Shown here: positions 36,088 to 44,109 of the stretch, piece by piece
Layout of the letters: the number at the start of each line of letters is the position of its first letter
Numbering within the stretch: the first letter of the stretch is position 1
Assembly: GCF_004353845.1 (NCBI RefSeq)
Contig: NZ_CP037864.1
Coordinates: 2,294,001-2,358,000 of the forward strand
From: Citrobacter arsenatis
GTDB taxonomy: Bacteria > Pseudomonadota > Gammaproteobacteria > Enterobacterales > Enterobacteriaceae
Direction: 5' to 3'
Length of the DNA stretch: 64,000 nt
Notes under the pieces: model-generated
Databases searched by the model: none
What the model saw: the letters and a program-made list of their open reading frames with translations, nothing else
Told to the model about the DNA's origin: nothing
Program-made: the position numbers and the translations under genes

Positions 36088-36753
36088 ATGACTAACGTGA
36101 GCAACGTTCTGGCACCTGTTGAGGCGCTTCCTGACGAGGTTGATAGCCAAAAGAGACAATGGCTACAGGCGTTTCACCCGCCGGTACAGCGGGTGGCTGC
36201 GCCGCAGGTTCAGGAACCCGTCAGCCCGGAGTCGATTGTGGCAGATTTTATCCGCCAGCATTCAGCATCGGGACAGCTGGTGGCGCGCAGCGTGTTTCTG
36301 CAGCCACCTTATTCGGTCCCTGAAGACGATCTCTGCGCGTTGCTGGATGCGCTGTGTCAGGACGCGAAAAACGCGGATATCACCCGTGTGCAGGGCGCGG
36401 AAGATGTCTACTTCTACTCAACGCAAACCATGACGGCAAACTATGCCGGCATGTGCGTGCAGGTGGTGGAAAACGATATCTGCCGCGCGATTGCCGAGGC
36501 GGTACGCTTCGACGGTCGCACGTATCCTCGCCCCTATAAGGTCGCCATGTTGATGCAGCCGCCGTATAGCTTTGATTCTCAACAGATTGCAGCTGCGCTC
36601 ACGGCCATGGAAACGCACCCAGATTACGCAGACATACGGACTGTGGAATCGTCAAATGCGGAGCCTTATTTGTTCAGCGAACGTTTTATGAGTTATGGCA
36701 AAGCGTACGGCCTGTGCGAATGGCTAGAGGTTGAGCAGTATCAGAACCCCTGA
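36088..36753 (+). CDS. ydhW: YdhW, operon protein with an internal duplication
   Basis: This 221-residue soluble protein, a little longer than E. coli YdhW (215), has no known domain or catalytic motif. Two related modules are visible: residues 71-123 (starting LQPPYSVPEDD) and 156-210 (starting MQPPYSFDSQQ), each with a helix, an ADI(T)R segment and a YxF(Y)S..M..YGxC-like end. The N-terminal 60 residues are Pro- and Gln-rich. Start chosen at ATG 36088 behind GTAAGGAACGTGAG. It may be an assembly or delivery factor for YdhV, but this is a guess from context. Confidence 0.9.
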   Translation: MTNVSNVLAPVEALPDEVDSQKRQWLQAFHPPVQRVAAPQVQEPVSPESIVADFIRQHSASGQLVARSVFLQPPYSVPEDDLCALLDALCQDAKNADITRVQGAEDVYFYSTQTMTANYAGMCVQVVENDICRAIAEAVRFDGRTYPRPYKVAMLMQPPYSFDSQQIAAALTAMETHPDYADIRTVESSNAEPYLFSERFMSYGKAYGLCEWLEVEQYQNP

Positions 36754-36817
36754 ATTCTTCAGGTTGATGTCATGGAACGTGTGGACGACCACTGTCACAG
36801 TATTAGAGGATAACCCG

Positions 36818-37486
36818 ATGTCCTTCACCAGACGAAAATTTGTCATTGGCATGGGGACGGTGATTTTTTTTACCGGCCCAGGTCAAAATCTGTTAGCGAG
36901 TACCCGGAGCCCTAAAGACGTTAATTACGTCATGATTCACGACGAATCACGGTGTAACGGGTGCAATATCTGCGCCCGCGCATGCAGGAAAACCAACCAT
37001 GTCCCTGCCCAGGGCAGTCGTTTGTCGATAGCCCATATTCCGGTTTCAGATAACGACAACGAAACGCTGTATCACTACTTCCGTCAGTCTTGTCAGCATT
37101 GTGATGATGCGCCCTGTATTGAGGTGTGTCCCACCGGTGCCTCATGGCGAGATGAGAATGGTATTGTGCGGGTGGACACGTCTGCCTGCATCGGCTGTAG
37201 TTACTGTATTGGCGCGTGTCCGTATCAAGTGCGCTATCTCAACCCGCAGACCAAAGTGGCAGATAAATGCGATTTCTGCGCTGAATCACGCCTGGCGAAA
37301 GGTTTCCCACCAATCTGTGTTAACGCCTGTCCGGAACATGCGCTGATTTTTGGTCGTGAAGATAGCCCGGAAATTCAGACCTGGTTGCGCGAGAACAAGT
37401 ATTACGAATATCAACTTGCAGGTGCCGGGAAACCCCATTTGTATCGTCGGTTCGGTCAACATTTGATTAAGAAGGAAAATGTATGA
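36818..37486 (+). CDS. ydhX: YdhX, ferredoxin-like Fe-S protein with Tat-type signal
   Basis: The product is 222 residues from the ATG behind AGAGGATAACCCG, equal to E. coli. The N-terminus FTRRKFVIGMGTVIFFTG is a twin-arginine signal, so it is predicted to be exported. Four [4Fe-4S] motifs follow: CNGCNICARAC, CQHCDDAPCIEVCPTGA, CIGCSYCIGACPYQV and the CDFC...C group. It would carry electrons between the cytochrome YdhU and a periplasmic site. Overlaps ydhU by 4 bp. Confidence 0.93.
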   Translation: MSFTRRKFVIGMGTVIFFTGPGQNLLASTRSPKDVNYVMIHDESRCNGCNICARACRKTNHVPAQGSRLSIAHIPVSDNDNETLYHYFRQSCQHCDDAPCIEVCPTGASWRDENGIVRVDTSACIGCSYCIGACPYQVRYLNPQTKVADKCDFCAESRLAKGFPPICVNACPEHALIFGREDSPEIQTWLRENKYYEYQLAGAGKPHLYRRFGQHLIKKENV

Positions 37487-38268
37487 ACGCGTCGCAAAAT
37501 GCCGAACAGTTTCACGCCCAGCTTGCGCAGTATGTTCCCCTGTTTTCACCGGACTATTGGCCTGTGTGGTTGGTCATTGCCGGGTTGATGCTGGTGGGAA
37601 TGTGGCTGGTGCTGGCGCTACATGCCATGCTGCGTTTTCGGGCGGCGCATAAAGCGTCGGCAGGGCACGGTGAAAAGGTCTATTTATATTCGAAGGCCGT
37701 TCGTTTGTGGCACTGGTCGAATGCGCTGCTGTTTCTGCTACTTCTGGTCAGTGGCCTGGTTAATCACTTCTCCGCCGTCAGCGCGCCGGCGATGAAAACC
37801 CTGCTTACCGTGCATGAGGTCTGTGGCTTTTTGCTGCTGGCCTGCTGGATTGGTTTTGTCCTGATCAACCTGATTGGCGGCAACGGACATCACTATATTA
37901 TTCAACGTCAGGGCTGGATCGCACGCGCGCAAAGACAAACGCGTTTTTACCTGTTTGGTATTATGCAGGGTGAATCACATCCTTTCCCGGCATCAAAGCG
38001 TTCTAAATTCAATCCGCTACAGCAGGCGGCCTATGTTGGCGTGATGTATGGTTTGCTGCCACTGCTGCTGATCTCGGGGTTGTTATCGCTCTATCCGACG
38101 GTTGTCGGCGACCTGTTCCCCGGCGTGCGTTACTGGCTGCTTCAGGCGCACTTCGCGCTGGCGATTGTCAGTCTGTTTTTCATTTTTGGGCATCTTTATC
38201 TCTGCACTACGGGCCGCACGCCGGGCGAAACCTTCAGGTGTATGGTGGATGGCTATCACCGGCATTAA
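37483..38268 (+). CDS. ydhU: YdhU, cytochrome b-type membrane subunit
   Basis: This 261-residue membrane protein is related to PhsC/cytochrome b561-type anchors. Four or five hydrophobic segments carry the haem-ligand histidines in LWHWSNALLF, TVHEVCGFLLL and QAHFALAIVSLFFIFGHLYLC. It links the quinone pool to the Fe-S proteins YdhX/YdhY. Length matches E. coli. It is translationally coupled to ydhX and followed at once by ydhT. Confidence 0.94.
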   Translation: MNASQNAEQFHAQLAQYVPLFSPDYWPVWLVIAGLMLVGMWLVLALHAMLRFRAAHKASAGHGEKVYLYSKAVRLWHWSNALLFLLLLVSGLVNHFSAVSAPAMKTLLTVHEVCGFLLLACWIGFVLINLIGGNGHHYIIQRQGWIARAQRQTRFYLFGIMQGESHPFPASKRSKFNPLQQAAYVGVMYGLLPLLLISGLLSLYPTVVGDLFPGVRYWLLQAHFALAIVSLFFIFGHLYLCTTGRTPGETFRCMVDGYHRH

Positions 38269-38271
38269 GTG

Positions 38272-39084
38272 ATGATGATTACGCGAAGTGACTTACGGGC
38301 CTGGCGCGTTGGGCCCGTAATGTATCGCTGGTTTCTACGAGCTTTTCCCGCTGGTGGAAGTTATGCCGATGTCCATCGTGCGCTCCAGCGGGAAGGGTAT
38401 ACAGATTGGGCGAATAGTCTGGTGGAATACGGCTGGTCAAAATGGCGGGAAGAGGCGAGTTTTGTCCAGCAGGATATCAGCGCAATGGGGAATATTTCCC
38501 GTGTGCAAACGGCGGGGGAAACCAGCCGCCCGCTGGCGAGTGCGGAAGATAATGCCCGATTTAGCTGTTCAGGCGATAACGTTAAAATCGCCAGCACCGG
38601 GTATGCCGCCCAGATCGCCAGCGCAGGCTACAGCGCACGTATAGGCAGCGTAGGCTATAACGCGCATATCGGCAGTTCCGGCGATCGCGGGCGAATTGCG
38701 GTGGCGGGAAATTCAGCGCGTATCAGTAGCGTGGGCGACGGGACGCGTATCGCCAGTACCGGTATGCGCGTGCGCATCAGTTCGCTCGGCGACCGAAACC
38801 GGATTGCCAGCAGCGGCGATTTAACTCAGTTGGCCTGCTTTGGTGCAGAGTCGAAAATCGCCAACTGCGCGGACAACATCCACATTATTGCCAGCGGAGA
38901 GAATGCTGTTGTAGCCAGTACCGGCGCTGTGGATTCGATAATACTCGGGCCCGGCGGCTGTGCGGCGCTGGCCTATCACGATGGCGAGAGAATGCGTTTT
39001 GCGCTTGCCGTTGAAGGGGAAAATAACATTCGGGCGGGCGTAAAATATCGGCTCAACGAAGACCATCAGTTCGTGGAATGTTGA
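38272..39084 (+). CDS. ydhT: YdhT, protein with 8-residue tandem repeats
   Basis: This 270-residue protein is the last of the ydhY-T operon. Residues 1-70 form an alpha-helical domain (PVMYRWFLRAFPAGGSYADVH). From about residue 105 to 215 it contains at least eleven 8-residue repeats of the form I-[AGS]-S-x-G-x-x-x, which should build a narrow beta-solenoid. A C-terminal domain of about 45 residues follows. No signal peptide or catalytic motif is seen. A GTG at 38269 immediately after the ydhU stop or ATG at 38275 are other possible starts; no clear RBS is present, so translation may be coupled to ydhU. Confidence 0.88.
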   Translation: MMITRSDLRAWRVGPVMYRWFLRAFPAGGSYADVHRALQREGYTDWANSLVEYGWSKWREEASFVQQDISAMGNISRVQTAGETSRPLASAEDNARFSCSGDNVKIASTGYAAQIASAGYSARIGSVGYNAHIGSSGDRGRIAVAGNSARISSVGDGTRIASTGMRVRISSLGDRNRIASSGDLTQLACFGAESKIANCADNIHIIASGENAVVASTGAVDSIILGPGGCAALAYHDGERMRFALAVEGENNIRAGVKYRLNEDHQFVEC

Positions 39085-39093
39085 GCCGTGATT

Positions 39094-39771
39094 TCATTTC
39101 AGCGCGAAGCGGCGTTGGGTGATTTTCTCCAGGCTCAAGCACAGCAGGTAATAGACCAGTCCGGTAAAGATAAAAATGGCTGCCGGGTAGATTTGCACCC
39201 GACTGTTAACCTGACCGGCAACCGTCGTGAGTTCCGGGACGTTAACGATAAACGCCAGTGACGTGTCCTTCAGTAATCCAATAAATATCCCCGTTAGCGA
39301 CGGCAGTACGTTACGCAGCACCTGCGGTAGCAAGATAAGCCACAGAGCCTGATAAGGGCGAAAACCCTGAACCACTGCCGCGTCATATTGCCCGCCTGGC
39401 AGCGCGCTAATTCCTGCATACACCGAGTGCATCACCGAGGCGGCGGTAAACCATGCCAACGCCAGCGTCACGGTAACGGCACCAGGGAGATCGCTTCCGG
39501 TCATCATGGGGAGCAAATACCACATCCAGAAAATCACAAAGATGAGCGGAATGCCGCGAATAAATTCTGCCCAGATAAACAATACGTTGCGAACCGCGCC
39601 CGGAAATCGCCAGGCGCAGCAGGCAAGAATTATCCCGCCAGGTAACGCCAGTATCGCCGCGCCGATCGCCATCAGCACAGTGAGCAGAACGCCGCCGGGC
39701 TGACCTTCGGCCACACGTCCCCACAGGAGATAGTCAAGATTGTCGGTAATGACCGTAATATTAGCGATCAT
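39094..39771 (-). CDS. Polar amino-acid ABC transporter permease
   Basis: This 225-residue HisM/GltK-type permease has about five membrane segments and the coupling loop EAA equivalent DAAVVQGFRPYQALWLILLPQVLRN. It is the last of four genes encoding a polar amino-acid importer and overlaps the preceding permease by 11 bp. The stop lies 10 bp from the convergent ydhT stop and no terminator is visible between them. Confidence 0.9.
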   Translation of the reverse strand: MIANITVITDNLDYLLWGRVAEGQPGGVLLTVLMAIGAAILALPGGIILACCAWRFPGAVRNVLFIWAEFIRGIPLIFVIFWMWYLLPMMTGSDLPGAVTVTLALAWFTAASVMHSVYAGISALPGGQYDAAVVQGFRPYQALWLILLPQVLRNVLPSLTGIFIGLLKDTSLAFIVNVPELTTVAGQVNSRVQIYPAAIFIFTGLVYYLLCLSLEKITQRRFALK

Positions 39772-40546
39772 GCTGGATGCTCCTGTCGCTGAAGATGCGC
39801 GTTCTTACTTTTGACAATTTACCCGACGCAGACTGCGGGCCAAGACGCGTAAGCAGCATACCCAGAACGATGCCGGTAAACAGATAGAGCACGGTGCCAA
39901 TGGCAAAGGCTTCCAGTGCGTGCGCGTTGTAGCTCTCAATTTGCCGTACCTGGTAGGTGAGGTCAGCAAATCCAATACCGCTGGCAAGTGAGGAGAGCTT
40001 CATCAGGTTGAGATATTGCCCAACAATGGGTTGCCAGGCGTTTGCCAGCCCCTGCGGCAGCAGAATGTGGCGAAAAATTGCCCAGGATGAAAAACCTTGC
40101 GCCACAGCGGCTTCGCGTTGTCCGGTAGATACCGCCTGCAAACCAGAAGCGATCTCCTCGACCAAAAATGCCGAGGTAAATACGCCCAGCCCCCACGCTG
40201 AACAGATAAACTCTGGCGTTAACCACCAGACATCCCCCGGCAGAATAGACCATGGATGCTCAGCATTGATAAAGGTAATGACGTCGCGGGGTAACCAGTT
40301 CCATGCGGCAAAATACCAGAACATCAGTTGCACCAGTAAAGGTGTGTTGCGAAACACTGAGACCCACACGCCGACCACCGCTTTGGCGAGGCGATTGTCC
40401 GTCAGGCGCAGACCGAGGAGGGCGATGGCAATGAGCGTGGCGAGCACGATACCAGCCAGCGTCACCCAGAGCGTGGTGAGAAAACCGGAAATTATCCATT
40501 GCAGAGGTTGCCCGCTCAGCACCCCCTGCCAGTCCATTGCATGCAT
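39761..40546 (-). CDS. Polar amino-acid ABC transporter permease
   Basis: This 261-residue HisQ/GltJ-type permease pairs with the downstream one. The signature loop EAAVAQGFSSWAIFRHILLPQGLANAW is well preserved. It overlaps the ATPase gene by 1 bp and the second permease by 11 bp, showing tight coupling. The heterodimeric channel would import the ligand of the binding protein encoded at 41366. Confidence 0.9.
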   Translation of the reverse strand: MHAMDWQGVLSGQPLQWIISGFLTTLWVTLAGIVLATLIAIALLGLRLTDNRLAKAVVGVWVSVFRNTPLLVQLMFWYFAAWNWLPRDVITFINAEHPWSILPGDVWWLTPEFICSAWGLGVFTSAFLVEEIASGLQAVSTGQREAAVAQGFSSWAIFRHILLPQGLANAWQPIVGQYLNLMKLSSLASGIGFADLTYQVRQIESYNAHALEAFAIGTVLYLFTGIVLGMLLTRLGPQSASGKLSKVRTRIFSDRSIQHDR

Positions 40547-41364
40547 TATAGCGATGACTCCTGGTGTAACGGATCGAGCACTTTTTTCAGGAAACGCTGG
40601 GTTCTCGGATGCTGTGGTCGGGTGAAAAAATCCTCTGGCGCGGCTACTTCAAGAATATCGCCGCCATCGATGAATACCACACGATCGGCGATCTCACGGG
40701 CGAAATGCATTTCATGGGTCACGACAATCATGGTGATGCCGCTGTGGGCCAGGTTTTTCATCACCTGTAATACCTCGCCGATCATTTCCGGATCCAGCGC
40801 GGAGGTTGGCTCATCGAACAGTATGATTTGTGGCGACGAGGCCAGCGCACGGGCGATCGCCACACGCTGCTGCTGCCCACCGGACAACTGCGCGGCATAG
40901 GCGTTGGCTTTTTCAGCCAGCCCCACTTTTTCCAGCAACTCGAGTGCCCGATGCTCCGCTTCCGTCTTGTTCCAGCCGTGAACATATTCCAGCGCCAGGG
41001 CGATGTTCGAAAGCGCTGTCAGATGTGCATAGAGATTGAATTGCTGAAATACGAAACCGATTCGGCTGCGTAACTGACGTAATGCTGCTCCGCGCAGCTG
41101 ACTAATCGGTTTGCCATCAATAAAAATTTCACCTCCGCTGAGCGACTCAAGTTGGTTGATAAGACGTATAAGAGTGGACTTTCCAGAGCCAGAAGGGCCC
41201 AGAATGGTTACCACTTCACCGGGTTCAACTGACAGGTTGACGCCGTTAAGTACGGTGTGAGCGTCATACTGTTTAATCACATTGCGCAGTTCGACGCTCG
41301 CCTGGCGCAAATGGGAAAAATCCGCAGCCGAAGCTGCGGACCGATGAAAAAGGGCTGAGAGCAT
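40546..41364 (-). CDS. Polar amino-acid ABC transporter ATPase
   Basis: This 272-residue ATPase is of the GlnQ/HisP type. Walker A GPSGSGKST, signature LSGGQQQRVAIARAL, Walker B IILFDEPTSALDPEM and the switch His (VVTHEMHFAREI) are intact. An unusual N-terminal extension of about 25 residues (MLSALFHRSAASAADFSHLRQAS) precedes the conserved core beginning VELRNVIKQYDAH; an internal start may be the real one, though no better ATG is seen. Confidence 0.9.
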   Translation of the reverse strand: MLSALFHRSAASAADFSHLRQASVELRNVIKQYDAHTVLNGVNLSVEPGEVVTILGPSGSGKSTLIRLINQLESLSGGEIFIDGKPISQLRGAALRQLRSRIGFVFQQFNLYAHLTALSNIALALEYVHGWNKTEAEHRALELLEKVGLAEKANAYAAQLSGGQQQRVAIARALASSPQIILFDEPTSALDPEMIGEVLQVMKNLAHSGITMIVVTHEMHFAREIADRVVFIDGGDILEVAAPEDFFTRPQHPRTQRFLKKVLDPLHQESSL

Positions 41365-41365
41365 A

Positions 41366-42196
41366 TTACTTGGCTTCTATTTTAAAGGCGCGGGGTTGCG
41401 GATTTTTGGTTTCAGGACCAAACCAGACATCATAAATTTTGGCCGCCTGCCCGGTAGATTCCAGCTTCAAAAGCTCATCATTGACGGCTTTTAACAGCGC
41501 AGGCTCACCTTTTTTCACCCCCACACCGATCTCTTCTTTGCTCAATAGGTCTGGTAGAATTTTGAAATCTGCTTTATCCGGCGCACCGCCTAATAAACCG
41601 GCGAGAATTGTACTGTCCTGGGTGATGGCCTGAACGTTGCCGTTGCGCAATGCGGTTAACGCCAGTGGGATATCGTCATAAGCCAGTACGCGTGACTGCG
41701 GGAAGCGCTGATGTAGCGCCTGCTCACCGGTGGTGCCTTTTACCGCGCCAATTCGCGCTTTGCTGTATTCATCGAGCTTGTCCGGAGATTTTGCTGGCAC
41801 AAGGAACTGCTGGCCGGTAACAAAATAGGGGACGGAGAAATCTATTACCTGCGCTCGCTCAGGTGTAATCGTAATATCCGCGACGATTAAATCGGCTTTA
41901 CCGGATTGTAATAACGGAATGCGGTTTGCCGGATTGGTCGCGACCAGTTCCAGTTTTACGCCAAGGGATTTGGCCAGCGCTTCGGCAAAATCAACGTCGT
42001 AGCCGACAATCTGATGCGTTTTCGCATCGATGGAGCCAAACGGCGGATTCGCGTCGAATGTCGCGACTTTTACGACGCCAGCGGCCTTGATGTCAGCCAG
42101 TTGGTCGGCCTGGGCCTGCGAGACGGTAAAGCCTGAGGCCAACAGTACGCCGAGTGCCAGCAGTGTTCTTTTTGCGCGGTAAGTTTTCGTTGCCAT
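41366..42196 (-). CDS. Periplasmic amino-acid-binding protein
   Basis: This 276-residue family-3 solute-binding protein has a signal peptide (TLLALGVLLASGFTVSQAQA) and the motif GYDVDFAEALAKSLGVKLELV typical of polar amino-acid binders, with DITITPERAQVIDFSVPYF. It resembles from memory the Salmonella D-alanine-binding protein DalS, whose genes have the same makeup (DalSTUV), but substrate cannot be assigned here. It is first in the operon. A degraded LysR gene lies divergently upstream and may once have regulated it. Confidence 0.9.
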   Translation of the reverse strand: MATKTYRAKRTLLALGVLLASGFTVSQAQADQLADIKAAGVVKVATFDANPPFGSIDAKTHQIVGYDVDFAEALAKSLGVKLELVATNPANRIPLLQSGKADLIVADITITPERAQVIDFSVPYFVTGQQFLVPAKSPDKLDEYSKARIGAVKGTTGEQALHQRFPQSRVLAYDDIPLALTALRNGNVQAITQDSTILAGLLGGAPDKADFKILPDLLSKEEIGVGVKKGEPALLKAVNDELLKLESTGQAAKIYDVWFGPETKNPQPRAFKIEAK

Positions 42197-42459
42197 CGTT
42201 GTATGAAATCCCTGTAGTTTTTGGTTTGTGCTTTTTACGCTCCCATAACTTACGGTTGGGACAAAATAAGAAAAAATTCTTATCTATATACAAAATGTTA
42301 TTAGTGATGAAGGTGTTAATGATGGGTGAAAATATTGCAAAAGCGAATGACAAAATAGCGCATAACCTTGGCAATAATCCGCATTTTGTTTTTTGTATGA
42401 GAATGCGCTGGAAGAAAATTGACGTGCGCTAATGTCCAGAAACGTTACTGGAATACCCT

Positions 42460-42492
42460 CCAGACCTATACCATATGTCACAACAGGTCTGG
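42460..42492. promoter_or_regulatory. Inverted repeat ahead of the LysR remnant
   Basis: CCAGACCT and AGGTCTGG form a perfect 8-bp pair 17 bp apart, immediately upstream of the LysR fragment. The spacing suits a LysR-type operator. The rest of the roughly 300-bp gap after the binding-protein start is AT-rich without a gene. Confidence 0.4.
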
Positions 42493-42499
42493 ATTGGGG

Positions 42500-42883
42500 A
42501 TAAGCATTCTGCGTGATAATTTTAACGATCTCTATTATCTCATTATCGTGGCCCGCGAGCGTAGTTTCACCCGGGCAGCCCCGGACTAGCGCATGCCGAC
42601 GCTGGGCGGACTGTATGCCTGGGAGTATGCCAAAAATGGGCAAGATTTGCGCGTGCGGATGGAAGGGTAGCTTATTTTTAACAATTTGCCCTCACGAATC
42701 AACGCAGCGATCGCCGGAATGGGGCTGGCATTTGTGCCAGAAAATACCGTCGACCAGGCCGTTGCAGAAGGCGCGCTGGAAAAAGTTCTGGAGGACTGGT
42801 GTGAACCTTTCCCTGTCTATTATTTGTACTACCCCAGTCGAAAGCAGCACACTGCCGCCTTTGCGCAACTGATTGAGGCGTGA
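42500..42883 (+). pseudogene. Remnant of a LysR-family regulator
   Basis: One frame carries both ends of a LysR protein. Codons from about 42509 read LRDNFNDLYYLIIVARERSFTRAAP, a typical N-terminal helix, then stop at 42587. After another stop near 42668 the same frame reads NLPSRINAAIAGMGLAFVPENTV and continues to a normal C-terminal end at 42883. About 170-180 residues between them are missing, and the expected start codon position reads ATA behind GGATTGGGG. Two stops, an internal deletion and a lost start mean no working protein. Its former partner is probably the divergent amino-acid ABC operon. Confidence 0.85.
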
Positions 42884-42918
42884 CGGTATACGGGCTGAAG
42901 TGGGGAGGTTAACAGGCG

Positions 42919-42945
42919 ATAAAAAAACCGGCATTGCGCCGGTTT
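42919..42945 (-). terminator. Intrinsic terminator of the 47-residue protein gene
   Basis: AAACCGGC, loop, GCCGGTTT followed by TTTT on the minus strand, 6 bp after the stop of the small gene at 42951. Confidence 0.8.
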
Positions 42946-42950
42946 GGACA

Positions 42951-43094
42951 TCAGATCTTGCAGGCGTCGCCGCAGTCATTATCAGCAATAATTTCCTGCG
43001 CTTTTTTGTCTGCATCTTCCAGGCGTTCAGCATTACGCTCTTGCGCTTCTTCCAATCCATCAAAGACCAGATTATCGAGATCAATTTCCATCAT
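42951..43094 (-). CDS. Small acidic protein of 47 residues, unknown function
   Basis: This short frame has all the marks of a gene: GAGCAGGTGA before a double ATG, and a clean terminator just after the stop. The product starts MMEIDLDNLVFDGLEEAQER and ends ADNDCGDACKI. It is very acidic, probably one long amphipathic helix, with a C-terminal Cys-x3-Cys that could bind metal or form a disulfide. The second ATG has the better RBS spacing. No signal peptide. I do not recognise the family and it has no evident link to its neighbours. Confidence 0.7.
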   Translation of the reverse strand: MMEIDLDNLVFDGLEEAQERNAERLEDADKKAQEIIADNDCGDACKI

Positions 43095-43184
43095 TCACCT
43101 GCTCAGGTTCAGCGTTTAACATCCCGTTAGTATATTGCAAAAATGTTGCTTAACAGCAGCGATTCTTGCTACTTCGCATCGAAC

Positions 43185-43916
43185 TTAAATGAGATGTGTA
43201 TATTTTTCCGGCAGCGTGGTCCACAGATGGCGGTTTGCCGCGCTGAGAATGATATCGCGCATACATTCCCGCGCCTTAACCCCTTGACGCAGCCGTATGG
43301 CTTCCAGTAGTAGACGATGCTGCTCAACAGCATGCTCAGTTTCCCGTACTGATGATTCCTGTGTCTGTTTAAACGACAGCATCATGGCCGCTGAGAGTGC
43401 GTTGCCAATCGACATCAAAAATGGGTTATGACAGGACTTTAGCAGTGCGGTGTGAAAGGCTAAATCGCCTTCCTCAAAGAGTGTTACCTGATCCTGCTGT
43501 TGTCCGCGCGACATCAGCGTCCAGGCATCTTCCATGGCGGCCAAATCGCGAGCTGTCGCGTTTGCGGCGGCCAGAACGGCGGCGTTAGGCTCAAACATCA
43601 GGCGCGTTACCACCAGTTGCTCCGCCACATCGGGTGAGATCCCCACTTCTTCCATCCAGCCCAGCACATCCGTATCCAAAAAGCTCCAGAGTTCGCGCGG
43701 GTTGACTGTACTGCGCCGTTTAGCCTGGATGGATAGCAAACCTTTTGCCGACAGGACATGCAACGCGTTTCGCACGGACGTACGTGATGCGGAATATTGC
43801 ACGGCAAGCTCATTTTCACCGGGGAGCATATCCCCATCGCTCAATGTTCCACGGATGATTTTCATCGCCAGATCGCGGGTGATCGTTTCAGAGATGGTGG
43901 CCAGGGAGGTGGTCAT
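43185..43916 (-). CDS. DgoR-like GntR/FadR-family regulator
   Basis: The product is 243 residues, with an N-terminal winged helix (PGENELAVQYSASRTSVRNALHVLSAKGLL) and a C-terminal all-helical FCD domain containing the metal-binding His pattern (DLAFHTALLKSCHN, EQHRLLLEAI). It resembles E. coli DgoR, the repressor of D-galactonate catabolism. It is divergent from a dgoK-dgoA-like operon, and a palindrome in the gap matches the DgoR half-site pattern. It probably represses both directions until an aldonate or its 2-keto-3-deoxy product binds. AAGG lies 7 bp before the ATG. Confidence 0.85.
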   Translation of the reverse strand: MTTSLATISETITRDLAMKIIRGTLSDGDMLPGENELAVQYSASRTSVRNALHVLSAKGLLSIQAKRRSTVNPRELWSFLDTDVLGWMEEVGISPDVAEQLVVTRLMFEPNAAVLAAANATARDLAAMEDAWTLMSRGQQQDQVTLFEEGDLAFHTALLKSCHNPFLMSIGNALSAAMMLSFKQTQESSVRETEHAVEQHRLLLEAIRLRQGVKARECMRDIILSAANRHLWTTLPEKYTHLI

Positions 43917-44074
43917 AGTTAGCCTTGAAAATTTGGACGTTACCCATTGTACGCATAAAACGAAACGTTATGCATACAAGGTATCGCTTCTTGTCGCTTC
44001 AGATGAGAAATAGCCACGTTTTATTTCACTTCACGATCGTGCTCACAGATCGTCCATGTAAAATTAACTACATT

Positions 44075-44087
44075 CTTGTAATACAAG
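44075..44087. promoter_or_regulatory. Operator-like palindrome for the DgoR-like repressor
   Basis: CTTGTAATACAAG is a perfect palindrome 22 bp upstream of the kinase gene. The core TTGTAATACAA agrees with the TTGTA-N-TACAA pattern that I recall for DgoR sites in E. coli. Confidence 0.65.
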
Positions 44088-44109
44088 ATTTGATTATTGA
44101 GGTTACAAG

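Noticed and set aside
38587..38930. CRISPR-like regularity of 24 bp
   Set aside because: The regularity is in the protein code of ydhT, the DNA units are diverged, and there are no spacers.
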